Of a stretch of 64,000 bases of DNA, positions 33,169 to 42,001 are shown piece after piece. Position 1 is the stretch's first letter; every line of letters starts with the position of its first letter. The DNA comes from Catellatospora bangladeshensis (GTDB lineage: Bacteria; Actinomycetota; Actinomycetes; Mycobacteriales; Micromonosporaceae), in the NCBI RefSeq assembly GCF_016862575.1, contig NZ_BONF01000009.1, positions 345,892-409,891 of the forward strand, in the 5' to 3' direction. Under the pieces are notes generated by a model that was not told where the DNA came from, ran no database searches, and saw only the letters and a program-made list of their open reading frames with translations. Both the position numbers and the translations under genes were made by a program.

Positions 33169-34845
33169 CTAGCGCGGCGCGGGCAGGCGGATGGTGAAGG
33201 TGGTGCCCGCGCCGACCGCGCTGGTCAGCGAGATCGAGCCCTGGTGGTCCAGCACGATCTGCCGGGTGATGGCCAGCCCCAGGCCGCTGCCGCCGCTGCT
33301 GCGCCGCCGCGCCGGGTCGGCCCGCCAGAACCGGTCGAACACCCGCCCCTGGTCGGCGTCGGCGATTCCGCTGCCCCGGTCGACGACCTTCAGCAGCACC
33401 TCGCGGCCCACCCGGACCGCCTCCAGGGTCACCGTCGCACCGGCCGGCGAGTGCCGCACCGCGTTGGTGACGAGGTTGCCCAGCGCCTGGCGCAGCCGGT
33501 CGGGGTCGCCCTCCACCACGACGGCGGGGTCGGCGACGACGTCCAGTTCGACGGAGGCCGCCGAGGCCGACGGCTGGTGGGCCGTGCGGCAGCTCTCCAG
33601 CAGGTCGCCCAGGCTGACCGGGGCGCGGTGGTACCGCAGCTCCCCCGCTTCGGCCAGGGCGAGGGTCTGCAGGTCGTCGACGATCCGCTGCTGCAGCAGG
33701 GTCTCCTCGTGCAGCGAGCGGAACAGCGCCGCGTCTGCGGTGACCAGCCCGTCTTCCAGTGCCTCCAGGTATGCCCTGAGGTTGGCCAGCGGCGTGCGCA
33801 GCTCGTGCGCCACGTCGGCGATCATCCGGCGCTGCCGCTCCTCGCTGCGCTGCAGGGAGTCCGCCATGCGGTTGAACGTGACCGCGAGCCGGGCCAGCTC
33901 GTCGCCGCCCGCGACGGTGACCCGCTGCTCCAGGGCGCCCTCGCCGAAGCGCCGGGCGGCGACCGTCAGCCCGCGGATCGGGCGCAGCACGTGCCGGCTC
34001 AGCAGCAGCGTGCCGAGCATGATGGGCACCGTGACCACGCCGACCGCCAGCGCGATCGGGGTGGCCGAGATGGTGCCCTCGGGCGCGTCCACGGCCAGCC
34101 GCAGCGGCTCGGGCCCGGTGGTGCCGATCCGGGCCAGGAACGCCTCCTGCATACAGGCCAGCTCAGAGCGGACCGGATCGGCGGCGCCGGGCGTGGCGGC
34201 GGATGAAGGCGCCACGGCCGGCGCGGCCGCGGCCGACGCGCACTGCGCGACCTCGGCCTCGTCGCGGCGCAGCGACTCCGGAGTGCTGCCGGTCCCCAGC
34301 CCGCAGGTCTGCAGAACATCGTGGGGCACGGCGGGGTAGGTGAAGGAAGGCACGCCGTAGGCGACCGTGAGGAGCCTGGGATCGTAGCCGTGCCTGGTCA
34401 CGCAGGCCGCGAAGCGCACCTCCCGCCGGTAGCCCTCCATCGAGTCGGCCACCTGATCGCGCATCTTGGCGCCGACCCAGACGGGCACCTCGAACCGGGG
34501 GCGGGCGTCGATGAGCGTGGTCAGATCCGTGATCGGCTCGACCGGCTGGTCCAGCAGCAGCGCGGTGTCGACGATGCCCTCCCGGAACTGCTGGGTGTCC
34601 AGGCGGATCCGGCGGCCGGTCTGCCGGGCGAGCCGCTCGGCCAGGTTGGCCACGCCCTCCCAGGTGCCGTGGTCCTGGCCGTAGCGGGTGATCTCGTCGG
34701 CGATCTGCTGCATCACCCGCTGCTGCGTCTCGGCGGACCGGGCGACCTCGCTCTTGGCGAAGGCCAGCGTCACGTAGGTGCTCGCGCCGGTGGCGACGAG
34801 CGCGACCAGCGCGACGAGGACGAACACGCGCACCCGGAACGTCAT
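33169..34845 (-). CDS. two-component sensor histidine kinase 1, cysteine-containing sensor domain
   Basis: The 558-aa kinase has a membrane segment at residues 5-25, an extracytoplasmic domain of about 250 residues, a second segment near 283-303 (ALAVGVVTVPIMLGTLLLS), HAMP (RPIRGLTVAARRFGEG), a DHp with phospho-His in ADVAHELRTPLAN, and a catalytic domain with N-box and GSGLGLAI. The sensor domain holds four cysteines (FAACVTRHG, LQTCGLG, VAQCASA, LACMQEAF) that recur in the paralogue at 39595. ATG 34845 overlaps the regulator stop. Confidence 0.92.
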   Translation of the reverse strand: MTFRVRVFVLVALVALVATGASTYVTLAFAKSEVARSAETQQRVMQQIADEITRYGQDHGTWEGVANLAERLARQTGRRIRLDTQQFREGIVDTALLLDQPVEPITDLTTLIDARPRFEVPVWVGAKMRDQVADSMEGYRREVRFAACVTRHGYDPRLLTVAYGVPSFTYPAVPHDVLQTCGLGTGSTPESLRRDEAEVAQCASAAAAPAVAPSSAATPGAADPVRSELACMQEAFLARIGTTGPEPLRLAVDAPEGTISATPIALAVGVVTVPIMLGTLLLSRHVLRPIRGLTVAARRFGEGALEQRVTVAGGDELARLAVTFNRMADSLQRSEERQRRMIADVAHELRTPLANLRAYLEALEDGLVTADAALFRSLHEETLLQQRIVDDLQTLALAEAGELRYHRAPVSLGDLLESCRTAHQPSASAASVELDVVADPAVVVEGDPDRLRQALGNLVTNAVRHSPAGATVTLEAVRVGREVLLKVVDRGSGIADADQGRVFDRFWRADPARRRSSGGSGLGLAITRQIVLDHQGSISLTSAVGAGTTFTIRLPAPR

Positions 34846-35534
34846 CCGGCCGCCTCCGGGATCCGGTAGCCTCGCCCGTAGACCGTCTGCACGTAGCGCG
34901 GCTCGGCCGGGTCCTGCTCGATCTTGCGGCGCAGGTTCATGACGTGCACGTCCACGGTCCGCTCCAGCACGTCCTGGTCGAAGCCGAAGGCGCGGTCGAT
35001 GATCTGCGCGCGGGTGAAGGCGCGGCCGGGTTCGGCGGCGAGCACCTCCAGGATGCCGAACTCCTTGGCGGTCAGCGTGACCAGCCGCCCGTCGACCCGC
35101 ACCTCGAAGCGGTCGGGGTCGACGACCAGGTCGCCGACGACCAGCGGCGTCCTGGTCCCGCCGGTGAGCACGCCGGAGCGGCGCAGCAGGGCGCGGATCC
35201 GGGCGACGAGCTGGCGGGGGCTGTACGGCTTGGTGATGTAGTCGTCGGCGCCCAGGTCGAGGCCGAGCAGGATGTCGTTCTCGGTGCTGCGTGCGGTGAG
35301 CAGGATGATCGGCACGTCCGACTCGCCGCGCAGGATGTGGCACACGTCGAGCCCGTCGACCAGCGGCATCATCACGTCCAGCACGACCAGGTCGGGTTTG
35401 CGCGCCCGGCACTGGTCGAGCGCGGCCCGCCCGTCGGCGACCGACAGCACGCTGTGGCCCTCGTGCTCCAGGTACATGCGGATGACGTTCGCCTGTTTGG
35501 GATCGTCCTCCGCGACCAGGATCCTCGCCGTCAT
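34842..35534 (-). CDS. OmpR-family response regulator 1
   Basis: A 230-aa regulator: receiver domain with acidic pair EDD and phospho-Asp in VVLDVMMP, Lys in ITKPYSP, and a C-terminal winged helix (TAKEFGILEVLAAEPGRAFTR, VMNLRRKIEQ, VYGRGYRI). ATG 35534 has GGAGGT 6 bases upstream; a very long in-frame extension upstream crosses the asnB gene on the other strand and is not real. It pairs with the coupled kinase. Direct repeats in the 35581-35652 gap are probable binding sites. Confidence 0.94.
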   Translation of the reverse strand: MTARILVAEDDPKQANVIRMYLEHEGHSVLSVADGRAALDQCRARKPDLVVLDVMMPLVDGLDVCHILRGESDVPIILLTARSTENDILLGLDLGADDYITKPYSPRQLVARIRALLRRSGVLTGGTRTPLVVGDLVVDPDRFEVRVDGRLVTLTAKEFGILEVLAAEPGRAFTRAQIIDRAFGFDQDVLERTVDVHVMNLRRKIEQDPAEPRYVQTVYGRGYRIPEAAG

Positions 35535-35580
35535 CGCGTCACCTCCGTGCGTCCGGCCAGGGCAGTGTGCCCGCACCGGT

Positions 35581-35652
35581 GTGAAGAACCCGTTAAGGCC
35601 GAGCCCCGGGCGGCCACATCGACCGCACATCGGCTCTTGATCGGGTCTTAAC
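35581..35652. promoter_or_regulatory. GGNTCTTNA direct repeats between regulator 1 and asnB
   Basis: The minus strand at 35598-35581 reads CCTTAACG then GGTTCTTCAC, and the plus strand at 35632-35652 reads GGCTCTTGATC then GGGTCTTAAC, half-sites 10-11 bases apart. The same GGTTCTTCA unit is tandem at 41981-42000 upstream of regulator 2. Such spacing is typical for OmpR-type proteins. Confidence 0.5.
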
Positions 35653-35702
35653 AAGCCGGCCCATACCGTCCGCTCGATCGCCGGACTGGACGGAGGCATC
35701 GT

Positions 35703-37598
35703 ATGTGCGGCTTTGTGGTCTTCATCAGCGCCGAGGGTGTGGGGGACGCGCGGGAGGTGGTGCATGCCGGCCTGTGCGCGATCCGGCACCGGGGGCCGGA
35801 CGACTCGGTGGTGACGGTCCCGCAGCCCGGGGTGACGATGGGCTTCCAGCGGCTGGCCATCATCGACGTGGCGGGCAGCCGCCAGCCGCTGACCCACGCC
35901 GGGCGCTGGGACCTGTGCTTCAACGGCGAGGTGTACAACTACCGCGAGCTGCGCGAGGAGCTGGCGCGGGAGTTCGGTGCGGTGTTCGCGACGGCGGGTG
36001 ACGCCGAGGTGCTCGCGGCGGCGTTCCACCACTGGGGTCCGGGGGCGGTGCGGCGGCTGCGGGGCATGTTCGCGTACGCGCTGTGGGACCGGCAGGAGCG
36101 GCGGCTGCACGCCGGGCGTGACCCGTTCGGCATCAAGCCGCTGCACTACGCGGTGACGCCGGCCGGGCTGTGGCTGGCCAGCGAGCGCAAGTCGCTGCCC
36201 GGCGGGGGCGGGGTGGACCCGGACGCGCTGGCGCACTACGTGTCGCTGCAGTACGTGCCCGAGCCGTACACGATGGACCGGGCGGTGCGCCGGGTGCCCG
36301 CCGGACATGCGCTGACCTGGGAGCCGGGCGGGCAGGTGCGGCTGGACCGGCACTTCCGGCCGGGGTTCGCGCCGCGTGCCGGGGTGAGCGAGCAGGAGCT
36401 GACGACACGGGTGCGGGACGCGCTGCGGGACAGCGTGCGGGCGCACATGGTCGCCGACGTGCCGGTCGGGGCGTTCCTGTCCGGCGGCGTCGACTCCAGC
36501 GCGGTCGTGGCGCTGGCCAGCGAGGTGAAGCCGGACCTGCAGGTGTTCTCCGCCGGGTTCGACATCCCCGGATACTCGGAGCTGGACCTGGCCGCGGAGA
36601 CCGCGCAGGGCCTGGGGCTGCGCTTCACACCGACCGTGGTCACCGCCGCCGACGTGCTGCGGGAGCTGCCGCGCATCGCCTGGCACCTGGACGACCCGCT
36701 GGCCGACCCGTCGCTGATCCCGCTGTTCTTCCTGGCGCGCACCGCGTCCCGGCAGGTGCGGGTGGTGCTGTCCGGTGAGGGCGCCGACGAGCTGTTCGGC
36801 GGGTACGAGATCTACCGCGAGCCGTTCGCGACGGCGCCGGTGCAGCGGCTGCCCCGCGCCGTGCAGGGCACGCTGCGGCAGGTGTCGCGGGCGATGCCGG
36901 AGGGGGTGCGCGGCAAGAGCTACCTCGACCGGGCGACCACCCCGCTGGAGCAGCGCTACTACGGCAACGCCCGGATCTTCGACGCCGAGCAGAAGGCGCG
37001 GCTGCTGCACGGGCGGCCGGCGGTCCCGCGCACGGCGGTGACCGACGAGGTGTACGCCGAGACCGCGCACCTCGACCCGGTGAGCCGGATGCAGCTCGTC
37101 GACCTGCACACCTGGCTGCCCGGCGACATCCTCACCAAGGCCGACCGCATGTCCATGGCGCACTCGCTGGAGCTGCGCGTGCCGTTCCTGGACCAGCGGG
37201 TGTGGGAGGCCGCCGCGAGCGTGCCCGCCGCGCTGCGGGTCTCCCCCGACAGTCCCCAGACGAAGCGGCTGCTGCGGGCCGCCGTGGCGGGCCTGCTCCC
37301 GGCGCCCGTCGCGCAGCGGCGCAAACTCGGCTTCGCCACGCCCGCCCGGGTGTGGCTGCGCGGCGACATCGGCGACTGGGCGCACGAGCTGCTGTCCCGC
37401 TCCGCGGCCGGGGCGCACCTGGATCTGGCGTACGCCCGCAGCCTGCTCGTGGCGCACCAGCGCGGGGAGGCCGACCACTCGCGCAAGGTGTGGACCGTGC
37501 TGATGTTCTGCCTGTGGCACGCGATCTTCGTCGAGCGCTCGATCGACCCGTTCGCCGGGACGGCCCGGCCGGTGCCCGTCGCGGGCGCGGCCCGGTGA
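35703..37598 (+). CDS. asnB: asparagine synthase (glutamine-hydrolysing)
   Basis: A 631-aa two-domain enzyme. Cys2 (MCGFVVF) is the glutaminase nucleophile, with RHRGPDD and FNGEVYNYREL in the class II amidotransferase domain. The synthetase domain has the ATP pyrophosphatase loop FLSGGVDSS near residue 258, GEGADELFGGY and LPGDILTKADRMSMAHSLELRVPFLD. It converts aspartate and glutamine to asparagine. The leader carries direct repeats shared with the regulator promoters, suggesting control by the neighbouring two-component systems. It is convergent with the next gene, with 5 bases between stops. Confidence 0.95.
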   Translation: MCGFVVFISAEGVGDAREVVHAGLCAIRHRGPDDSVVTVPQPGVTMGFQRLAIIDVAGSRQPLTHAGRWDLCFNGEVYNYRELREELAREFGAVFATAGDAEVLAAAFHHWGPGAVRRLRGMFAYALWDRQERRLHAGRDPFGIKPLHYAVTPAGLWLASERKSLPGGGGVDPDALAHYVSLQYVPEPYTMDRAVRRVPAGHALTWEPGGQVRLDRHFRPGFAPRAGVSEQELTTRVRDALRDSVRAHMVADVPVGAFLSGGVDSSAVVALASEVKPDLQVFSAGFDIPGYSELDLAAETAQGLGLRFTPTVVTAADVLRELPRIAWHLDDPLADPSLIPLFFLARTASRQVRVVLSGEGADELFGGYEIYREPFATAPVQRLPRAVQGTLRQVSRAMPEGVRGKSYLDRATTPLEQRYYGNARIFDAEQKARLLHGRPAVPRTAVTDEVYAETAHLDPVSRMQLVDLHTWLPGDILTKADRMSMAHSLELRVPFLDQRVWEAAASVPAALRVSPDSPQTKRLLRAAVAGLLPAPVAQRRKLGFATPARVWLRGDIGDWAHELLSRSAAGAHLDLAYARSLLVAHQRGEADHSRKVWTVLMFCLWHAIFVERSIDPFAGTARPVPVAGAAR

Positions 37599-37603
37599 GG
37601 CCG

Positions 37604-38455
37604 TCACACCGGCGGCCCGGTGTAGCGCCTGCCGTCCAGGTAGGGCCAGGGGTTGGCGGTGCAGCCCTTGAGGCCGAACGTCTGCTGCTGCATGGTCGGG
37701 GCGGGCCTGCCCTTGCCGGGGCACTTCTCGTGGTTGCGCCCCAGCTCGTGCCCGACCTCGTGGTTGATGACGTACGCGCGGTAGACCGACAGCTCGGTGC
37801 CGCCGTCGACGTAGTCGGGCACGGACAGCCGCCAGCGGTTGAGGTTGATGACGACCCGGCCGGGCAGGCGGCACGAGGTGTAGGAGACGCCGTCGACGCG
37901 GGTGTCCATGTAGCCGGTCGCGCACAGGCGGCGGGTGGTCTCCCCGGTCGCGAGCAGGATCGTGAAGTCGTACGCCGACCCGCCGGCCACCCGCTGGAGC
38001 CGCCGCTCACCGCTGCCGATCCAGCTGCGGGGATCGCCGAGCGTCTGCTCGACGGTGCGGGTGAACCCGGCCAGCTCGGCATCGGCGACGTTGGTCTCGG
38101 CGGCCACCCGGAACCGGCGCAGCCCGCCCGCGCTGCCGAACACCTTGCTGCGCCCACCGGCGTACCGCCACGTGCCCGGCCCCGACGCCGGGAACTCCCC
38201 GTCCAGCCGGTACACCGGCGCGGGTGACGGAGAGGTGCGCGGGGCGGCACTCGGGGACGGGCTCGCCGCCTCGCTCGGCGGGACGGGCACGGGGACGGCT
38301 GCCGGCCCGGCCGTCCCGCGCAGCAACCCGAACCCGACCAGCACCGCCCCGCCGAGCAGCAACAGCACGGCCCACCACCGGCCCACCGTGCCGCGGGTAC
38401 GGCGCCGCTGCCCCGTCCGGGCACCTCGGGAAGCCTGATCGGTCTGCGAAGTCAC
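37604..38455 (-). CDS. DUF3152 membrane-anchored metalloprotease-like protein
   Basis: A 283-aa protein with an Arg-rich cytoplasmic N-terminus, one membrane segment at about residues 28-46, a Pro/Ser/Ala linker, and an extracytoplasmic DUF3152 domain from about 80. The motif NHEVGHELGRNHEKC near residue 235 is an HExxHxxGxxH zinc site as in metzincin proteases, and two Cys pairs are likely disulfides. DUF3152 is actinobacterial and experimentally unassigned. A cell-surface protease is the natural reading. Confidence 0.85.
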   Translation of the reverse strand: MTSQTDQASRGARTGQRRRTRGTVGRWWAVLLLLGGAVLVGFGLLRGTAGPAAVPVPVPPSEAASPSPSAAPRTSPSPAPVYRLDGEFPASGPGTWRYAGGRSKVFGSAGGLRRFRVAAETNVADAELAGFTRTVEQTLGDPRSWIGSGERRLQRVAGGSAYDFTILLATGETTRRLCATGYMDTRVDGVSYTSCRLPGRVVINLNRWRLSVPDYVDGGTELSVYRAYVINHEVGHELGRNHEKCPGKGRPAPTMQQQTFGLKGCTANPWPYLDGRRYTGPPV

Positions 38456-38752
38456 GCGGGCACGCTAGGCACCGGCTGATCAAGAACTTTTGAAGATCCG
38501 ATCCGGCACTGATGGCGTCTTGCCTGGTCAACAGCGGACGGGAGGCCGGATCCCGGCCCACCTGCCCGAGCCCGTGCCTGTTCGGGGCACCCACGCGGCC
38601 TCGGCAACTGGTAGTGGGCTCCGGGCGCTTCATGTGCTTCCTCTACTTCGTCCTGGAATCCGCCTGAAAGGAAACTGCGGGGACAGGCCTTGGTCCTGAA
38701 AGAACCTGCGGAAACCCTTGCCCTGAAACGGAAGCAGCCTTAGGTTGCATTG
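38456..38752. other. 297-bp gap with CCTGAAA direct repeats
   Basis: No convincing gene was found. CCTGAAAG occurs at 38663-38670 and 38695-38702 and CCTGAAAC at 38722-38729, each followed by a GGAA- or GAAC-like run. The repeats lie 24 to 90 bases upstream of the M23 peptidase start and could be an activator site or an ECF-sigma-like promoter set. Confidence 0.35.
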
Positions 38753-39583
38753 ATGATCCTCAGTGAACGGCCTTCCCCTGACCCTCCTCGGGACGTCGGC
38801 CACGGCGAGCTGCGGCCCGAGGAGCTAGATGGCATCGCCTACCTGCGGGGACTTTCGAGACGGGGATTCCTCACCAGCGCCGCGCTGGCGGCGTCCGGGG
38901 TGTCGGCCGCCTTCGCGCTGCTGCCCGACTCCGCTCAGGCCGCCGGCAGCTACCAGCGTCCGTGCGGAATCGTCCGGATCTCGAGTTCCTGGCAGGACCA
39001 CCGGAACCGGACGCCGCCTTCGGGCGAGCCGGGCACCGACTACGCGGTCGGCATCGGCACGCCCGTCATGGCCGCCGCGAGCGGCACGATCCGTTTCGTG
39101 AAGACAGACACCTCCACCGCGACCGGCCGCGTCGTGGGGATGGCCCATGACGACGGCAACTACACCCGGCACCTGCACCTGTCGCGGATCAGCGTCTCCA
39201 CCGGTCAGCGTGTGTCGCGCGGCCAGACCATCGCCTACTCCGGCGCCTCGGCGAACGGCAGCGACAGCGGTGTCGGGCCACATGTGCACACCAGTCTCTG
39301 GCTGAACACGGGCAGCCCCACGAACTTCGCCGCGACGGTGGACTTCGAGACCTACGCCGGAGACGTCGCCAACCCGAACCCACCCGACCAGGAGGTAGAT
39401 GAAGTGTTCATCGCGAACGTGAGAGGCAACTGGTATCTCGTCGTCCCCCAGGGCACCAACAAGCCGCGGGCGGTGGTCCTCGGCGGCGACAGCAATGCCG
39501 CCGCCTCCGGGATACCCGTCCTGAACTTCACCTGGGACCCGTCGATCAACGCGCTCAGGGCCGCGGTCGACGGCATCGGGTGA
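38753..39583 (+). CDS. Tat-exported M23-family peptidase
   Basis: A 276-aa protein starting MILSERPSP; a TTG lies one codon earlier. A twin-arginine signal (SRRGFLTSAALAASG, cleavage after AQA near residue 65) follows an unusually long n-region. The peptidase domain has GTDYAVGIGTPVMAAASGTI, the HLHLS metal-ligand segment and GPHVHTSLW, the order seen in LytM/M23 endopeptidases, although the first His/Asp ligand pair is reduced to an Asp. A C-terminal extension of about 70 residues (FIANVRGNWYLV) may bind substrate. It probably cuts peptidoglycan cross-links. Confidence 0.85.
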   Translation: MILSERPSPDPPRDVGHGELRPEELDGIAYLRGLSRRGFLTSAALAASGVSAAFALLPDSAQAAGSYQRPCGIVRISSSWQDHRNRTPPSGEPGTDYAVGIGTPVMAAASGTIRFVKTDTSTATGRVVGMAHDDGNYTRHLHLSRISVSTGQRVSRGQTIAYSGASANGSDSGVGPHVHTSLWLNTGSPTNFAATVDFETYAGDVANPNPPDQEVDEVFIANVRGNWYLVVPQGTNKPRAVVLGGDSNAAASGIPVLNFTWDPSINALRAAVDGIG

Positions 39584-39594
39584 GGTGAGCCGGT

Positions 39595-41241
39595 CTACAC
39601 CGGCACGGCGGGCAGGTGGATCGTGAAGACGGTTCCGGAGCCGAGTTCGCTGGCGGCGGTGATGCGGCCGTGGTGGTCGGCGACGATCTGGCGCGCGATG
39701 GGCAGGCCCAGGCCGGAGCCGGTGGTGTACCCCCGGCCCCGGCCGCGGGCCCGGTCGGCGCGCCAGAAGCGGTCGAACAGGTGCGGCAGGTCCGCCTCGG
39801 CGATGCCGGTGCCGGTGTCGGCCACCTCCAGCACGTGCGACGGACCGTCAGCGGCGGTGGACAGGGTGATCGTGCCGCCGGGCGGGGTCGCGGCGAGCGC
39901 GTTGCGGATCAGGTTGCCGACGACCTGCCGCAGCCGGTCCGGATCGCCGTGCACCCGGTGCGGCCCGCCGCCGGTGACGCGCAGCTCGACCCCGCCCGCG
40001 GCGGCCAGCGCGGCGTGCGCGGTGCGGCACGTCGCGGCCAGCTCGGCGAGGTCGAGCACGGTCCGCTGGTAGGTGAGCACCCCCGCCTCGGCCAGCGCCA
40101 GATCCTGCAGGTCGTCGACGATGCGCTGCTGCAGCACGGCCTCGTCGTGCAGCGACTCGAACAGCTCGGGCGTCGGCGGCAGCACGCCGTCCTTGAGCGC
40201 CTCCAGGTAGCCGCGCAGGTTCGCCAGCGGCGTACGCAGCTCGTGCGCCACATCGGAGATCATCTGGCGCTGCCGCTGCTCACTCTGCTGGAGCGAGTCC
40301 GCCATCCGGTTGAACGAGCGGGCCAGCCCGGCCAGCTCGTCGTGGCCGTGCACGGGCACGCGCTCGGCCAGCTGCCCGTCGCCCACCCGCCCGGACGCCG
40401 CCGTGAGCGCCCCGATCGGGCGCAGCACCCGGCGGCTGAGCAGCCACGACACGGCCGCCCCGGCGACCGCGACGACGGCGGCGGTGGCCAGGATCGAGTC
40501 CACCGGCAGGCTGGGCGGCGGCTGCTCGGCCGCGCCGACGTACACCCGCAGCTCCGCGGGCGCCGACCGGCCGACGGCCGCCGCGAACGTGTCCTGCAGG
40601 CACGTCACCGCGCCGGTGGCCTGCGCCGCGCAGCGCCGCAGCTCGGCCTCGAACACGCGGTCGACGTCGTCGATGCCAGGCTGGTTGCGTGCCTCGATGT
40701 CGCAGGCCTTGCTGGCCGCGCTGGAGGTGACGGGTCGCGGCAGCGCGACGCCCAGCTCCGACTCCTCCAGCCGGATGCCGATCCCGGACCTGGTCAGGCA
40801 GGCCGCGAAGGCGAGCCCCAGGCGGTACTCGTACTCCGCCAGCAGAACGATCTTGGGACTGGGATGCGCTACTGTTGCGGGGTGCGGCTGCCAGACCGGG
40901 CGGGGGTCGACGACCAGCGGCGGCCCGGCGACCCCACGGGCCGGCTGCCCGGCCAGCACGTCCGAGTCGGCCAGCACCGTGCCCTCGGTGGCGGCCAGCC
41001 GGATGCGCTGGCCGGTATGCAGGGACAACCGGCCCACCAGGTCGTCGACGCCGTTCCAGCTGCCGCGGGTGCGCGCGAAGTCGGTCAGCTCGGTGGTGAT
41101 CAGCGACAGCTGCTCGGCGTTGGCGGTGACGGTGCGGTCGAACTCCCGCGAGGCCTGGCGCAGGGTGAGCCACGCGGTCGCGCCGGTCGCGGTGACCGCG
41201 ATGAGCATGACCAGCGCGATGACCCGGACGCGGAAGCTCAC
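39595..41241 (-). CDS. two-component sensor histidine kinase 2, paralogue of kinase 1
   Basis: A 548-aa kinase, starting VSFRVRVIALVMLIAVTATGA at GTG 41241, which overlaps the regulator stop (GTGA). The layout equals that of the kinase at 33169: membrane segment, about 250-residue outer domain, second segment (SILATAAVVAVAGAAVSWLLS), HAMP, DHp with SDVAHELRTPLANLRGYLEAL, and ATPase domain with GSGLGLPIARQIV. Four sensor-domain cysteines (FAACLTRSG, KACDIEA, LRRCAAQ, VTCLQDTF) match those of kinase 1. The two systems arose by duplication and may sense related cell-envelope or redox cues. Confidence 0.92.
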   Translation of the reverse strand: MSFRVRVIALVMLIAVTATGATAWLTLRQASREFDRTVTANAEQLSLITTELTDFARTRGSWNGVDDLVGRLSLHTGQRIRLAATEGTVLADSDVLAGQPARGVAGPPLVVDPRPVWQPHPATVAHPSPKIVLLAEYEYRLGLAFAACLTRSGIGIRLEESELGVALPRPVTSSAASKACDIEARNQPGIDDVDRVFEAELRRCAAQATGAVTCLQDTFAAAVGRSAPAELRVYVGAAEQPPPSLPVDSILATAAVVAVAGAAVSWLLSRRVLRPIGALTAASGRVGDGQLAERVPVHGHDELAGLARSFNRMADSLQQSEQRQRQMISDVAHELRTPLANLRGYLEALKDGVLPPTPELFESLHDEAVLQQRIVDDLQDLALAEAGVLTYQRTVLDLAELAATCRTAHAALAAAGGVELRVTGGGPHRVHGDPDRLRQVVGNLIRNALAATPPGGTITLSTAADGPSHVLEVADTGTGIAEADLPHLFDRFWRADRARGRGRGYTTGSGLGLPIARQIVADHHGRITAASELGSGTVFTIHLPAVPV

Positions 41242-41924
41242 GGCTGCTCCGCGAGCCGGTAGCCGCGGCCGTACACGGTCTGCACGTAGCGGGGCTCGGC
41301 CGGGTCGTCCTCGACCTTGCGGCGCAGGTTCATCACGTGCGCGTCGACGGTGCGCTCCTCGACGTGGTTGTCGAACCCGAACGCGCGGTCGATGATCTGC
41401 GCCCGGGTGAACACCCGGCCGGGCGCGGCGGCCAGCGTCGCCAGGATGCCGAACTCCTTGGCGGTCAGCTCCACGACGCGGCCGGCCACCCGCACCTGGA
41501 AGCGCCCCTCGTCGATCTCCAGATCGCCGACCCGGACGACCTCGTCCTTCGCGCTGCCGGGCCGGGTGCGGCGCAGCAGCGCGCGGACCCGGGCGGCGAG
41601 CTGGCGCGGGCTGAACGGCTTGGTGACGTAGTCGTCGGCGCCCAGGTCGAGACCGGCCAGGATGTCGTTCTCGGTGCTGCGGGCGGTGAGCAGCAGGATG
41701 CCGACGTCGGACTCGGCGCGCAGGATGCGGCACACGTCCAGGCCGCTCAGGGTGGGCATCATCACGTCGAGCACGAGCAGGTCCGGCCGGTATGCCCGGC
41801 AGCGTTCCAGCGCGGTCAGCCCGTCGCCGACGACCTGCACGCTGTGCCCCTCCCGTTCGAGGTACACCCGCAGCAGGTGGGCCTGCTTCGGATCGTCCTC
41901 GGCGATCAGCACGCGCGCGTTCAC
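41238..41924 (-). CDS. OmpR-family response regulator 2, paralogue of regulator 1
   Basis: The 228-aa regulator has a receiver with LVLDVMMP phospho-Asp, VTKPFSP Lys, and a winged-helix domain (TAKEFGILATLAAAPGRVFTR, VMNLRRKVEDDPAEPRYVQTVYGRGYRL) nearly identical in the recognition region to regulator 1. That predicts overlapping DNA sites, and the same GGTTCTTCA unit is found upstream of both. It is coupled to the kinase by a 4-base overlap. Confidence 0.94.
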   Translation of the reverse strand: MNARVLIAEDDPKQAHLLRVYLEREGHSVQVVGDGLTALERCRAYRPDLLVLDVMMPTLSGLDVCRILRAESDVGILLLTARSTENDILAGLDLGADDYVTKPFSPRQLAARVRALLRRTRPGSAKDEVVRVGDLEIDEGRFQVRVAGRVVELTAKEFGILATLAAAPGRVFTRAQIIDRAFGFDNHVEERTVDAHVMNLRRKVEDDPAEPRYVQTVYGRGYRLAEQP

Positions 41925-41979
41925 TCCGGCCTCCCCTTCCGTGAGGCACCGACCTTAGCCGCCGGAGCGCGCGCCGCAC

Positions 41980-42001
41980 CGGTTCTTCAACGGTTCTTCA
42001 C
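41980..42001. promoter_or_regulatory. tandem 11-bp direct repeat upstream of response regulator 2
   Basis: CGGTTCTTCAA is followed at once by CGGTTCTTCAC. The pair lies 56-77 bases upstream of the regulator start and overlaps the stop codon of the gene at 41998. An 11-bp tandem spacing fits head-to-tail binding of an OmpR-family dimer, so autoregulation is likely. Confidence 0.6.

Noticed and set aside
35535..37925. N-terminal extension of response regulator 1
   Set aside because: It runs antisense through asnB; the regulator has a strong GGAGGT site and a standard receiver start at 35534.
38490..38699. 69-codon open frame in the gap before the M23 gene
   Set aside because: It has no ribosome site, no motif, and overlaps the direct repeats.
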